64,000 nucleotides of DNA from Anaerocolumna sp. MB42-C2 (GCF_030913705.1 NZ_CP133190.1:3053501-3117500), one strand, 5' to 3'; counted from the first letter of the stretch, positions 27,177 through 36,906 are shown. Made by a program: numbers and translations. The notes: generated by a model not told the origin, from the letters alone.

Positions 27177-27878
27177 ATGCCCAAAAATACTTTCTTTCGT
27201 TTAGATGAAGCAAGGCGCGAGGAAATATATAATAGCGCAATGCATCTTTTTGTTGATAATCTTTACGAGGATATAACTATGAAGATGGTTTTGGATAGTT
27301 TATCCATGCACCCCGGAACATTTTATCGGTATTTTGAAGACAAAGATGACCTTTATTGTCTTTTAATACGTAATGTGACCCAGAAAAGAGCTGCGTATTT
27401 TAATAACAGTAATGAAGATTCCCTTTTCCAGTTTTTCCTTACTGGACTTTTTGGGAACGATAATGGCATTGTGACCGAACCACTGAATGAGCTGGAAATC
27501 AAACTCACTGAAACATTTTTACACATTCCTGAGTACATTTTGCTTAAAATATATCTGAATGTGCTAAAGGGCGAGACATTCCCCTTAATCAAGGACCTTT
27601 TACGCCGAATGAGAGTAGATGGTTATCTCCGGCCTGATATTGACGACGACCTGATTTCTTTTATGTTTGAGTCAATGCAGTTTAATTTAATCATGTTTTT
27701 TAGGGAGTTCGATATTAAGGACACTAAGCTGCAACATAAGATTAGCAAGTACTTTACTGACTTTATGGGTCATGGGCTATTTGAAGATTCTAAATATTCT
27801 GAAATTGTAAACGATCTCAAGAAAGCCAAAAAGCCACTTTTATTAATTAAGGAGGAACAAGAAAATGAAAACTTATGA
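27177..27878 (+). CDS. TetR/AcrR family regulator
   Basis: A 233-residue TetR-type repressor. The helix-turn-helix lies near residues 12-58 (EIYNSAMHLFVDNLYEDITM, HPGTFYRYFEDKDDLY). It probably controls its own promoter, which is covered by a long dyad, and the hydrolase gene, whose start lies 14 bases before this stop. A strong AGGAGG precedes the start. Confidence 0.9.
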   Translation: MPKNTFFRLDEARREEIYNSAMHLFVDNLYEDITMKMVLDSLSMHPGTFYRYFEDKDDLYCLLIRNVTQKRAAYFNNSNEDSLFQFFLTGLFGNDNGIVTEPLNELEIKLTETFLHIPEYILLKIYLNVLKGETFPLIKDLLRRMRVDGYLRPDIDDDLISFMFESMQFNLIMFFREFDIKDTKLQHKISKYFTDFMGHGLFEDSKYSEIVNDLKKAKKPLLLIKEEQENENL

Positions 27879-29001
27879 CAGATTTCCAGAACCAATTGGC
27901 AGCTATACTGTCGGACGAACCCAGATCGATTTTGATTACACGGCATCAAATCACTCAAAAAGAGAACTGACAGCGTTTGTGTACTATCCGTCTGACAGCA
28001 GCGAGGGTAAGACTACATCAACGTACATGTTTCCTGAAATCTACGAGATGTTTAATGAGCGGCCGCTTATCACTGTTTTAAAAGATGTTTTCTCTATAGA
28101 CATCAAAACCCAGTGTTACGACGACCTTACTCTCTCCGGGAAAGAAACGCGCTATCCGGTTTTATTCTATGTTTGCGGCGGGGGCGGTTCTCCGGAATGG
28201 GGTACAGTGCTCTGTACAGACTTGGCAAGCATGGGATATGTTGTGGTAAGCATCGGCCATCAGAATAGCACGATGTATAAGCGTAAAGATGGGCGTCTGT
28301 TTAATATATCAAAGGATTTTTCGGATGTCATTATGGCGTTTTCTGAAGATCCTAAGATGCTTGCGTTGGCTGGTAAAATGGAGATGTCGCCTGACGATAA
28401 AACTGCCATCGAAATGTGCCATAACGTGCTTACCTTACCGATACTTTCCAAGTTAACAGAGTATAGTGAATTACAGGCTGAAGATGTAAGGTATGTAGCC
28501 GATTATCTTTACAAACTGGACTCCGGAGAGATGAATTCCATCTTTAAGGGCAGATTGCTGCTTGACATCGGCATGGGCATAGTGGGACATTCTTATGGAG
28601 GGCCAACAACGGCGATTGTTTGCCGGGACGACGACCGGTTCGTCTGCGGGATTGGCTTGGATAGCGGTGCGTTCGGCCTTCAGGGCAGCAACCTTAAGAA
28701 ACCCTTCTTACTATTGTATTGTGAACCTAACTATAACATGAATGCAATAATTGGCGTTAACAATAGTATGGAAACCTATTATTTCTCTGTTGATCGTGTT
28801 GGGCATTTAGATTACTGCGACATCGTGTTTACCTGTATTAATGAGAAAGTAAGAGGCGAACGGGATGCTATGGAAATGCGAAATCTTGTTACAGACTATA
28901 CAAAGAACTTTTTTGATCATTACATATTGAAGAAGTCTGCAAGTGTGGAAAGTCTGGCATACGATGGCGTGGACTTAATCAAGAAGACCAGCAACAAATG
29001 A
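27865..29001 (+). CDS. Alpha/beta hydrolase, PAF-acetylhydrolase-like
   Basis: A 378-residue predicted cytosolic hydrolase. The nucleophile elbow GHSYGG lies near residue 235, an oxyanion-type GGGGSP stretch near 107, a likely acid in GLDSGAFG and a likely catalytic His in VGHLDYCD. The layout (elbow followed by a TAIVCRDDDRF helix and a rescuing strand) resembles the platelet-activating-factor acetylhydrolase/dienelactone hydrolase group. It overlaps the TetR gene and is probably induced by its own substrate or a related ester. The exact substrate is unknown. Confidence 0.85.
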   Translation: MKTYDRFPEPIGSYTVGRTQIDFDYTASNHSKRELTAFVYYPSDSSEGKTTSTYMFPEIYEMFNERPLITVLKDVFSIDIKTQCYDDLTLSGKETRYPVLFYVCGGGGSPEWGTVLCTDLASMGYVVVSIGHQNSTMYKRKDGRLFNISKDFSDVIMAFSEDPKMLALAGKMEMSPDDKTAIEMCHNVLTLPILSKLTEYSELQAEDVRYVADYLYKLDSGEMNSIFKGRLLLDIGMGIVGHSYGGPTTAIVCRDDDRFVCGIGLDSGAFGLQGSNLKKPFLLLYCEPNYNMNAIIGVNNSMETYYFSVDRVGHLDYCDIVFTCINEKVRGERDAMEMRNLVTDYTKNFFDHYILKKSASVESLAYDGVDLIKKTSNK

Positions 29002-29058
29002 CATAACCGAGAGGCTGCTGATAAACGTATGTCAGTGATTTTAGCCATACAGACACAA

Positions 29059-29089
29059 AGCCGATAACCCTATTATGCGGTTATCGGCT
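29059..29089 (+). terminator. Terminator after the hydrolase gene
   Basis: AGCCGATAACC (29059-29069) pairs perfectly with GGTTATCGGCT (29079-29089); a T-rich tract follows. Confidence 0.75.
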
Positions 29090-29171
29090 CTCTCATATTT
29101 CAGGCATTTTTTCTATTTGAGATGATAAGCAGTGTTTTCACTTTGCCCCTTGTTGCTGCTTAAGCTGTTAA

Positions 29172-29954
29172 TCAAGTTCGAATGCTCTTTCTACAAATCT
29201 TAATAAAGCCGGCTCCCTCCTCTTTTTGCAAGCGTACAAACTCTGCGGCAATCTCAGGCGTCGACGCGTTAATCGGTGTCAGAATATCGCCGGGCATTGT
29301 CAGCAGTGCCGGCTGATCGGTGGAGCTGGAAAAGGCACCGGAATGCCATTCTTTCAAAAGCTCGTAAGATCCGCTCATCTGCCTGAATCCGGTTATGCCC
29401 TCGGCCAGCATACTATCCAATGTTTCAGAGGTATGTTCAGCTCCTACTACATGCATATGCATATTGAGGTACCCGGGAACTACATATTTTCCGGTGGCAT
29501 CCACAACCTTCGTATCCGGACTCGCCTGAATCGTACCGGCGGGTGCCATGTCTTTGATTTCTCCATCTGCGCATAGGATGCTCATGTTCGTGGTCAAATT
29601 ACCGGTGCGTGTATCCACAATGTGTTACGTTGTTCAGCAAAAGCTGATAGGAAGCACTGGGCAGTTCCAGGTACTTAGATGTATAAGGCTGAATCTCAAT
29701 CAAAGGCTGTCCCACAAATAAACCTGCCCATGCAATGGCAATTGCAATAACCCAGCAGAGAATGACTTTCCATCCATGCCAAAAACTCTTTCTTCTCAGG
29801 AACACGAGGGCTCCGATGGATGCTGCAAGAATCAGGTAAGCAAACCAGCGTTCTTCGCTGCTTATCATCAGCACTAAAACTGTACCGAGAAAAGCACTAT
29901 TAGTAGTGTAAATCCAATAGTCTTTAGAATCTTTCCGTTTCTATTTTGTTCCAT
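29172..29954 (-). pseudogene. Frameshifted and truncated membrane-anchored amidohydrolase
   Basis: Three frames join into one broken gene. It starts at ATG 29954 (MEQNRNGKILKTIGFTLLIV, good ribosome binding site). It shifts frame near 29890 into FLGTVLVLMISSEERWFAYL with three transmembrane helices. It shifts again near 29618, where an extra base turns NVT-IVDTRTGN into NVTHCGYTHR. The last frame carries the amidohydrolase start (VVDATGKYVVPGYLNMHMHV, metal-binding HxH) and ends after GFIKICRKSIRT at only about 145 residues of the roughly 400 expected. The catalytic core is missing, so it cannot be active. Confidence 0.85.
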
Positions 29955-30368
29955 AATAAAAACCCTTCCTTATCTCCTATTATTTAATGATTAGTAATGT
30001 CCAATAAACTTCATTGCAAAGCACATTTCTCTGGTATATCAAGCCTGAGGAACAATGCCTGGTGTTTGATATCGTATGAAACTTCGGTTGCTGAATGTAC
30101 AAACCCATCTTACTCCTAATTGTAACTTAAATTTTCTAAACTTTTTTATTATCTTGCTATTTTATATCTTCAGCCAATTAATATTATCCTGGAATAAGCA
30201 CTTGTAAAAAGCCAGAATTTATGATAAATAATATATCATCAGTCTGATTTAAGTCAATAGAAGGCATTACAAAATGAGAGAATTCAGACCTTGAAACATT
30301 TATTGATATGCTGAAGTGTTTTAACGGACATGAACAAAACATCTTATATATCCGCCCTTATATCTATC
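29955..30368. other. Intergenic region with a coding-like remnant
   Basis: Mostly AT-rich with no intact gene. On the minus strand 30011-30109 reads DGFVHSATEVSYDIKHQALF and continues to RLDIPEKCALQ before a stop, which has coding-like composition but no start codon. The origin is unknown. Confidence 0.3.
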
Positions 30369-31253
30369 TTACTGCTTTTTTGCTTGCAACTTTAGCTCTA
30401 GCATCTCCTTTTTCTCTGACAGACATCCAACGCTTATGGCATTAGTAGGGCATGCCTTTTTACATGCATTACACCGAATGCATTCAGGGTGGTTAGGCTG
30501 TTTATATGGGTCAATATTCATCCCACAAGTTTTTGAGCATATTCCACATTTTGTGCACCTACTTTCTGCTACTCGGAGTTTATAAAAAGAGATAGGATTA
30601 AAAAGCGAATAAATCGCCCCGAGTGGACAGATATACTTGCAAAACGGTCTATAAATTATAATTGATAGAATAATGATTGCAACTAAAACTACATTTTTCC
30701 ATATAAACAACCAGCCTATTGTATCCTGTAACGGCTTATTCGATAATATTAGAGGCCACCCTCCCATCAAGGTACCTGATGGACATATTAATTTGCAAAA
30801 AAAAGGCATTCCTTGTCCAATAACATCGACTATAAACATTGGTAATATGATTACGAATAGAAGCAATATGACATACTTTAAAAATCTTAACGGTTTGTCC
30901 AGTTTGAAGGTTTTTAACTTCCTTACAAAAGGAATTTTATACAGCAGATCTTGAATCCACCCAAAAGGACAAAGCCATCCGCAAACAAACCGACCGCATA
31001 TTGCGCCGATAAGCATCAGAAATCCTGTTATATAAAGTGAAGTCTGGAATTTCCAGCTGCCAACAACCGCTTGCAGAGAGCCAATTGGGCAGGAGCCAAG
31101 CGCACCGGGGCAGGAGTAGCAATTAAGCCCCGGTACACATATTCTCTTCAAGTTACCTTTATATATTTTCCCTTGTATAAGTCCTACAAGATAGCTATTT
31201 GAAGCGAGGGTCCAAATAGCTTGAACTGTACTGCGAAGGGTTACTTTAGCCAA
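30369..31253 (-). CDS. Membrane 4Fe-4S protein (NapH-like)
   Basis: A 294-residue polytopic protein with about five helices and many cysteines. CGWLCPFGWIQD and CKYICPLGAIYS are the two CxxxCP motifs of NapH/NosR-type quinol or electron-transfer proteins. The C-terminal domain has two ferredoxin-type clusters (CTKCGICSKTC and CIRCNACKKACP). It likely passes electrons across or along the membrane. The start appears to be TTG at 31253, overlapping the end of the CXXC mini-gene (GGAATTGGCTAA), so translation is probably coupled. It is the third gene of a TlpA-CXXC-4Fe4S unit. Confidence 0.88.
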   Translation of the reverse strand: MAKVTLRSTVQAIWTLASNSYLVGLIQGKIYKGNLKRICVPGLNCYSCPGALGSCPIGSLQAVVGSWKFQTSLYITGFLMLIGAICGRFVCGWLCPFGWIQDLLYKIPFVRKLKTFKLDKPLRFLKYVILLLFVIILPMFIVDVIGQGMPFFCKLICPSGTLMGGWPLILSNKPLQDTIGWLFIWKNVVLVAIIILSIIIYRPFCKYICPLGAIYSLFNPISFYKLRVAESRCTKCGICSKTCGMNIDPYKQPNHPECIRCNACKKACPTNAISVGCLSEKKEMLELKLQAKKQ

Positions 31254-31386
31254 TTCCTATACACTCCAAGCAAATATGAATAGCTTTTGAGAATACAATC
31301 TCTACCTCGCCTCTCATGACGCCCATCGCCATCATGAAAATACCAGAAAGAGATAGAGCTAAGGACATCAATAGTCTCTGCCTCAT
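31246..31386 (-). CDS. CD1871A-type CXXC membrane mini-protein
   Basis: A 46-residue protein with one transmembrane helix (LLMSLALSLSGIFMMAMGV), the sequence RGEVEIVFSKA and the C-terminal CLECIGIG with a CxxC pair. This matches the CD1871A family of clostridial CXXC mini-proteins. ATG 31386 overlaps the stop of the TlpA-like gene (ATGA). The short distance to the 4Fe-4S gene suggests that the three products work together, with the Cys pair as a likely redox or cluster-handling site. Confidence 0.85.
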   Translation of the reverse strand: MRQRLLMSLALSLSGIFMMAMGVMRGEVEIVFSKAIHICLECIGIG

Positions 31387-31985
31387 TTCGAGGACGCCTC
31401 CACCTTCGTCAAAAGCTCTTCTATAATTTCTTTCCACTCATCCTTTGTATGTGAACCAAAATATTTCTTTCCTACAAGCTTTCCATCTTTGTCAACAAAG
31501 AAAGTCGATGGATAACCGCCCAAACCGTTCAAGATACCCTGTTTAAGAGTTGCGTCGGGGATGAGATTCGTATATTTTACACCAGTTTGGTCGCATATTC
31601 TAAATGCAAGTTCTGTAGCTGATTCACTAACATCCCCTGTGTCGGCATCGATCAGATCATCCACAATACCGATCACATTAAACCCTTTCTCCTCCAGCTC
31701 TTTATCGAGAACGGCAAGATCAGGCATTTCTTTTAGGCAAGGAGAGCAAGAAGTCGTCCAAACATTAATCATCGTGAGTTTATAATCCGAGAATATATCA
31801 TTTGTGACTTTATTACCATTTAGATCTACTGCATTAAAATTGTCAATTGTGGCGGCGGTTTGACCTGCACCCGCAGGACTATAATTGGCACTGGTTGACA
31901 TGGGATAGAACTTTGTAAAAATCACTGCTCCTGCCAAAATCACCACACCAACAATAAGAATAATGACTACTATTTTCTTTTGCAT
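31383..31985 (-). CDS. TlpA-like membrane-anchored thioredoxin
   Basis: A 200-residue protein with an N-terminal signal anchor (about 5-27) and a thioredoxin-fold domain outside the membrane. The active site is WTTSCSPCLKEMP (CxxC near residues 95-98) and the cis-Pro is in GGYPSTFFVDKDG. It would catalyse thiol-disulfide exchange on exported proteins, possibly fed by the CXXC and 4Fe-4S partners. A strong AGGAGG precedes the ATG. The upstream region contains a GGTTAAG motif also found before the two-component genes. Confidence 0.9.
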   Translation of the reverse strand: MQKKIVVIILIVGVVILAGAVIFTKFYPMSTSANYSPAGAGQTAATIDNFNAVDLNGNKVTNDIFSDYKLTMINVWTTSCSPCLKEMPDLAVLDKELEEKGFNVIGIVDDLIDADTGDVSESATELAFRICDQTGVKYTNLIPDATLKQGILNGLGGYPSTFFVDKDGKLVGKKYFGSHTKDEWKEIIEELLTKVEASSK

Positions 31986-32031
31986 AAAAATAACCTCCTG
32001 TTTTTTGATAGTTTAAGTATATCAAACAGAA

Positions 32032-32048
32032 GGTTAAGTTTTAGATAA
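32032..32048 (-). promoter_or_regulatory. Possible response-regulator site before tlpA-like gene
   Basis: GGTTAAG followed by AGATAAG 11 bases on (plus-strand reading) resembles the GGTTAA-N5-GGTTAA pair upstream of the two-component operon. It lies near the -35 region of a TATACT -10 box on the minus strand. Confidence 0.4.
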
Positions 32049-32077
32049 GAATATAAATGAAAGAACAAGCAATCATC

Positions 32078-33202
32078 TCATAAATTGGTCACAGTGAATA
32101 TTGTTCCTTTATTCTCAGTACTAACAACATCAATTTTAATTCCATTTTTATCAAAAATTTCTTTTGTTATTGCAAGCCCAAGTCCACTCCCGCCAAGCGC
32201 CCTGGAACGGGATGCGTCTACGCAGTAAAATGGTTCGAAAATGTGTGGTAATTTGTCAGAAGGAATTCCAATACCGGTATCGGAAATAGTAATACCTGAT
32301 TCAGAACAATAAATTATAATCGAACCATTATTATGATTGTATCGTATGGCATTTTGGACTATATTCGAAAATGCTCTTTCTAGCATAAAACGATTTCCAT
32401 TAATCTCTCTCTCGCCATTAATATTTACAGAAATATTCTTTTTTTTAATATCATTATCATTGTCATTTAATATAGAGACAAACAAATCACGGATTGAAAA
32501 GCGGCTGATATCCATATGATTTTTTTCCACATTTAGTGCAAGCAAATCGGTAACCAAGGCTGTCATTCTTTCTACATTTTGCTTTACTATAAGCAAATTC
32601 TCTTTATATTCTTCAATGCTTGCCGAATCCTCATCAATCTCCATTACTTCGATGTTGGTCAGCATGGCAGATAATGGTGTCTTCAATTCATGCGCAGCAT
32701 TTTGAGCAAATCGTTTTTGACTTTCAAAAGCCATACTAATTTTTGTAAGCATATTATTGAATGAGTAGGTGAGTCGCGCAACCTCATCCTTACTATATGG
32801 AACAGGAATTTGTGTCGACAAATTGTTCACGTCAATATCTTCAACAGTCTTACTGAGTGTAGTAACCGGCTTCAGCGCTTTTCCAGCAACAAACCATGTT
32901 AATATGGTCCCAATACCTGTAATTGCAACCATCACTAATATGCTTTGCAGTGTGAACCCTTTTTTTGACTCCTGAAGCATATCATAAATATATGCAGTTG
33001 TGGGAGGTACATTTTCATCCGTCTCAGTATCAGATATGATTGGCTTAGGCACCGTAGGCTGAACAGACAAGGCTTTAATTGGTTTCAAAAACATGTTACC
33101 TGCATTGAACACCGACACAGTCGTTAAACAGGCACAGGCTACAACCAAAATACTGTATGTCAGAATTGTCAGTCTCAATCGTAAAGAAATTTTACTCAAC
33201 AT
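32078..33202 (-). CDS. Sensor histidine kinase (HisKA type)
   Basis: A 374-residue membrane kinase: helix (about 10-30), short extracellular segment (to about 85), second helix (about 88-108), HAMP (to about 160), HisKA with NAAHELKTPLSAM (His near 171) and HATPase with N box, DTGIGIP and GLGLAI. It overlaps the response-regulator gene by 11 bases. It lies directly upstream of the TlpA-CXXC-4Fe4S unit, which it probably controls; redox or envelope stress would be a fitting signal but is not shown. Confidence 0.92.
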   Translation of the reverse strand: MLSKISLRLRLTILTYSILVVACACLTTVSVFNAGNMFLKPIKALSVQPTVPKPIISDTETDENVPPTTAYIYDMLQESKKGFTLQSILVMVAITGIGTILTWFVAGKALKPVTTLSKTVEDIDVNNLSTQIPVPYSKDEVARLTYSFNNMLTKISMAFESQKRFAQNAAHELKTPLSAMLTNIEVMEIDEDSASIEEYKENLLIVKQNVERMTALVTDLLALNVEKNHMDISRFSIRDLFVSILNDNDNDIKKKNISVNINGEREINGNRFMLERAFSNIVQNAIRYNHNNGSIIIYCSESGITISDTGIGIPSDKLPHIFEPFYCVDASRSRALGGSGLGLAITKEIFDKNGIKIDVVSTENKGTIFTVTNL

Positions 33203-33845
33203 AATAGCCTTGCCCCCTTATATTTCTTATTGTATTCCGCGGCAATTTTTTTCTTAGTGAATTAATATGAACCTTAAAGGCACTTGTGAATGTATCCGCT
33301 TCACTGTCCCAAACATGCTCAATTAAATCTTCACCACTCACAATAGTCCCTTTGTGCATCAGTAAATATTCTAAGATGCCATACTCCTTTTTTGTCAGGT
33401 TAATTTCTATACCGTCAAGATGAACTTTTTTTAAAGCTGTCTCTAAAACCAACCCACCTGCAACAATTTCAGTGCTTTGTGTTAAAAAATCACGCCGCAA
33501 TAATGCCCGGACTCTTGCTTCCAGTTCTTTAAAATGAAATGGCTTTGCAAGATAATCATTCGCTCCTGTATCAAGTCCGATTATTTTATCATCTAACTCG
33601 TTCCGCGCAGAGAGTATAAGAACTCTGACCTCCGCGTTTTCTTTTCGGATTTCCTTTAGTACGGTAATACCATCTATCTTCGGTAAATTTATATCCAAAA
33701 TAATAGCGTCATAAATAGAGGAATAGTAACATTCCAACGCTTCTTCACCATCGGACGCAGTATCTACAGCGTAACCTAATTTCGTAAAACCTTTTTTCAG
33801 AGCCAATTGCAAGGATATTTCATCTTCTATAACCAGTAATTTCAT
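33192..33845 (-). CDS. Response regulator, OmpR/PhoB family
   Basis: A 217-residue regulator: receiver domain with Asp51 in ILDINLP and the Lys in DYLAKPF, then a winged helix (about 125-217) ending RNTIRNIRGQGYYVE. A GGAGGTGA ribosome binding site precedes the ATG. The promoter region has a GGTTAA-N5-GGTTAA direct repeat, consistent with autoregulation. Confidence 0.93.
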   Translation of the reverse strand: MKLLVIEDEISLQLALKKGFTKLGYAVDTASDGEEALECYYSSIYDAIILDINLPKIDGITVLKEIRKENAEVRVLILSARNELDDKIIGLDTGANDYLAKPFHFKELEARVRALLRRDFLTQSTEIVAGGLVLETALKKVHLDGIEINLTKKEYGILEYLLMHKGTIVSGEDLIEHVWDSEADTFTSAFKVHINSLRKKLPRNTIRNIRGQGYYVE

Positions 33846-33893
33846 GCTTCACCTCCATTCGATAAATACACCAATCAACTGTAACATATTGTG

Positions 33894-33910
33894 GGTTAAG
33901 ATTTGGTTAA
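33894..33910 (-). promoter_or_regulatory. OmpR-type direct repeat upstream of the two-component operon
   Basis: GGTTAA at 33894-33899 and 33905-33910 (11-base period, plus-strand reading) is the usual spacing for tandem OmpR/PhoB binding. Confidence 0.5.
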
Positions 33911-34245
33911 CACACGAAGAGCAGTCATTATTCAGATGATTGTGGACTTTTGGCATTAAATAACTTAGCATCAGTCTTACGTTCATGCCTGCCATCAGCA
34001 GGCTTTTCCACAACCCTTGAAATTGCCCAGAAACGGCTGAAAAGGATATACTAGGTATTCGATTCTCTTAGGTCCAATGCCTTTAGCTATCATCTATAGA
34101 ATTTGTATATTTTGGATGTTATCTTCAAAAACCCTAATGTCATCTATGAAACGCCCTAAAAAAAGGGCTAAACAAATGCAATTTTTGTGCCCTTATTTTG
34201 CTCATTTTTAGCTCCAAAGCTACTACATATAGTGGTTCACCTGCC
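33911..34245. other. Intergenic region without a recognised gene
   Basis: It contains two small hairpins (CCTGC-CATCA-GCAGG near 33988; GCCCTAAAAAAAGGGC near 34152), the second possibly a weak terminator. No convincing reading frame is seen. Confidence 0.4.
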
Positions 34246-35622
34246 TCATTTCCCCTTATAACCACTACGTGTCATCAAAATTATCGCTTCCACATGCCCC
34301 GTATGTGCAAATTGATCCACTGCTTGAACTTTCATCAGTTCATATCCTCTGTCACAAAGGTAGCGAAGATCTCTTGCTAAAGTAGCAGGATCACAGGAAA
34401 CATAAACTACTTTTTTCGGTGCCATCGTTACAATTGTATCAAGAAGACTTTCTTCACAGCCTTTTCTGGGTGGATCGACCACAATTACCTCGGCGTAAAT
34501 ATTATTTTCTTTATATTTCTCGGGAAGAATATCCTCTGCTGCCCCGACAAAAAACTCTGCATTGGTTATCTGGTTGATTTCTGCATTTCTCCTGGCATCT
34601 TCAATTGCCTGAGGTATGATCTCCACTCCATATACCATTTTTGCCTTACAGGCCAAAAATAAGGATATGGTACCGATTCCGCAGTATAAATCCCATACGG
34701 TTTCATCTCCGTGCAGATCTGCAAATTCAAGTGCAGTTTCATATAATAACTTAGTCTGCTGCGGGTTCACCTGATAAAAGGATAACGGAGATATCTGATA
34801 TTTAATTTCACCGATATAATCCGTTATAAAGGGCTGTCCCCACAGGTTAATTACTTTATCCCCTAATATGACATTGGTATTTGCTTTATTAATATTTAAA
34901 CTGATGCTGGTCATTCCAGGAATTTCTTTTAGTTGTTGTACCAATTTATCCTGGTGGGGAAGCTCATTTCCGTTTATGACGATACATACCATAATTTCAC
35001 CGGTTACATATCCGATTCTGGTGAGAATATGTCTTATTACCCCCTTTTGTTTTTCTTCCTCATATACACTGATGTCATACTTTTCTATAAATAATCTAAT
35101 AATTTTTATTAAATTATCATTCCCTTTCGCCTGTATAAAGCAATGACCCGTATCTATGATTGAATGTGTCCCTCCGGCATAAAATCCGATTACTACTTTA
35201 CCGTCTTTATTTTTTCCTACAGGAAACTGGGCTTTATTTCGGTAATAATAGGGTTCTTCCATCCCGATGATCGGTTCTAAGGGTACCTCCGTAAATCCCC
35301 CAATACGTTCCAGACAGTTTTTTACCTTATTCTGTTTATACAAAAGCTGCCGCTCGTAACTTAAATGCATAAGACTGCAGCCGCCGCATTTATCAGCTAT
35401 CTTACATTTTGGAGTTACACGATGAGGAGAAACTTCCATCACTTCCACCAGCCTGGCATACCCGTAATTCTTTTTACACTTCATGGCCTTTACCCTTACT
35501 TTATCACCGGGCAGGGCATTTTTAACAAATAAAGTGTAACCCTGGTACTTGCCGATTCCCTCTCCATCAGAACCAATATCTTCTATTTCAATAATTAATT
35601 CGTCATTTTTATTAATTAGCAT
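34246..35622 (-). CDS. rlmD: 23S rRNA (uracil-C5)-methyltransferase RlmD family
   Basis: A 458-residue TrmA/RlmD-type methyltransferase that makes 5-methyluridine in 23S rRNA (U1939 and, in Gram-positives, often U747). An N-terminal TRAM domain (residues 1-60) is followed by the 4Fe-4S cysteines (CKIADKCGGC plus a later Cys), the SAM-binding VWDLYCGIGTISLFLA and the catalytic Cys in VYVSCDPATLARDL. The length and motif order are normal. It could equally be called rlmCD. A weak GAGAG site precedes the ATG. Confidence 0.92.
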   Translation of the reverse strand: MLINKNDELIIEIEDIGSDGEGIGKYQGYTLFVKNALPGDKVRVKAMKCKKNYGYARLVEVMEVSPHRVTPKCKIADKCGGCSLMHLSYERQLLYKQNKVKNCLERIGGFTEVPLEPIIGMEEPYYYRNKAQFPVGKNKDGKVVIGFYAGGTHSIIDTGHCFIQAKGNDNLIKIIRLFIEKYDISVYEEEKQKGVIRHILTRIGYVTGEIMVCIVINGNELPHQDKLVQQLKEIPGMTSISLNINKANTNVILGDKVINLWGQPFITDYIGEIKYQISPLSFYQVNPQQTKLLYETALEFADLHGDETVWDLYCGIGTISLFLACKAKMVYGVEIIPQAIEDARRNAEINQITNAEFFVGAAEDILPEKYKENNIYAEVIVVDPPRKGCEESLLDTIVTMAPKKVVYVSCDPATLARDLRYLCDRGYELMKVQAVDQFAHTGHVEAIILMTRSGYKGK

Positions 35623-35785
35623 TCTGTCTCTCTTTCATTTCTAAGTAAAATCTCATTTCTTTGATTCGTTTTCCTCTTGGTAACGGCTTTATCCTGAACT
35701 ATCATGTTTGGTAAAAATGCTGTTATAACTAAATTTCAAGCAGTGAAATACAGTTATGTCTATTCTTCAAGTCGAAAAAAATACA

Positions 35786-35813
35786 CAGGCAACACTTTAA
35801 TAAGTGTTGCCTG
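35786..35813 (-). terminator. Terminator after the YhaM-like gene
   Basis: CAGGCAACACTT (35786-35797) pairs perfectly with AAGTGTTGCCTG (35802-35813). On the minus strand a T-rich run follows. Confidence 0.9.
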
Positions 35814-35818
35814 ATTTC

Positions 35819-36760
35819 TTAAATCGTAGTACGCCGTATATTGGAATCAAATAAACGGCTTAATCCAAGCCAGGTTGATTTTTCATCCCCGCTGTTTAAA
35901 ATCTCGGTCATCGTCTGCAACTTCGCATCTGTATTATCGGCAAAATTTAAAGCCAGCGCTTCAATAATCGCAGGTTTCTTAGGTGAACCATATTCCAGTT
36001 CTCCATGATGGGCTAAGATGCAGTGTTTTAACTGAGAAGCCAGCTGAACCGGGAAGTTTGGTATTGTGTTAATTCTATTTCCTATAATTTCAGTTCCCAT
36101 ATAAATATGCCCTAATAACTGTCCGTCATCCGTATAGTCATTTTCAGGAAAAACAGATAACTCATAAAGCTTTCCGATATCATGAAAAACTGCAGCGGTA
36201 ATCAGGAGATCCCGGTTTATTAAGGGATAATTATTAGCATAATAATCACAAAGTTTCACTACACTTAACGTATGTTCTAATAAACCTCCAACGAAACCAT
36301 GATGTACACTTTTTGCTGCAGAATGGAATTTAAAACCGGCTATAAAAGTTTTATCTTCCACAAAAAAGCTTTCTGCCAGTTTTCTCATATGCGGCTGCTC
36401 GATGGAACTGATAAATTTCAATAATTCACTGTACATCTCATCGATATTTTTCATGGTTGTAGGTACAAAATCAGCAGGATCGTATTCGCCCTCCTGACTT
36501 CTTCTTACCCGCTTAATATTAAGCTGAAGAGCACCCTGAAAGCAAATTACCTGCCCATCTACACGGATATACTCCATTGCTTCAAAATGATCGATTCCGC
36601 CGGACAACTCCCAGATCTTTGCATCTAATGTTCCCGATTTATCTTGTAGTAGCAGAGAATAATAATTCTTTCCTGCTTTTGTTTTTAACGTTTGTTTTGT
36701 TTTACAGAGATAGGTTTCCGAAACCATTTCTCCATCCCTAAGTTCTCCAATATATCTCAT
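35819..36760 (-). CDS. yhaM: 3'-5' exoribonuclease, YhaM family
   Basis: A 313-residue cytosolic nuclease. An N-terminal OB-fold (TLKTKAGKNYYSLLLQDKSG, about 15-100) is followed by an HD domain with HTLSVV, HDIGKL and HHGELEYGSPK metal-binding motifs. It processively degrades RNA from 3' ends and also acts on DNA in related species. It is a single gene with its own hairpin terminator. Confidence 0.9.
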   Translation of the reverse strand: MRYIGELRDGEMVSETYLCKTKQTLKTKAGKNYYSLLLQDKSGTLDAKIWELSGGIDHFEAMEYIRVDGQVICFQGALQLNIKRVRRSQEGEYDPADFVPTTMKNIDEMYSELLKFISSIEQPHMRKLAESFFVEDKTFIAGFKFHSAAKSVHHGFVGGLLEHTLSVVKLCDYYANNYPLINRDLLITAAVFHDIGKLYELSVFPENDYTDDGQLLGHIYMGTEIIGNRINTIPNFPVQLASQLKHCILAHHGELEYGSPKKPAIIEALALNFADNTDAKLQTMTEILNSGDEKSTWLGLSRLFDSNIRRTTI

Positions 36761-36906
36761 TCAGATACCCGGCCTTTCTAATTCTTTTCGTTCTTATTTT
36801 TATAGAGGTTACCTTAATTCTACTATTTCTTACACCGGATTTTCCGTCGTCCCATACATTATACCTTAGCAGACATTGGTTTTCAACCTTGTTCTAAAAT
36901 AAAAAT

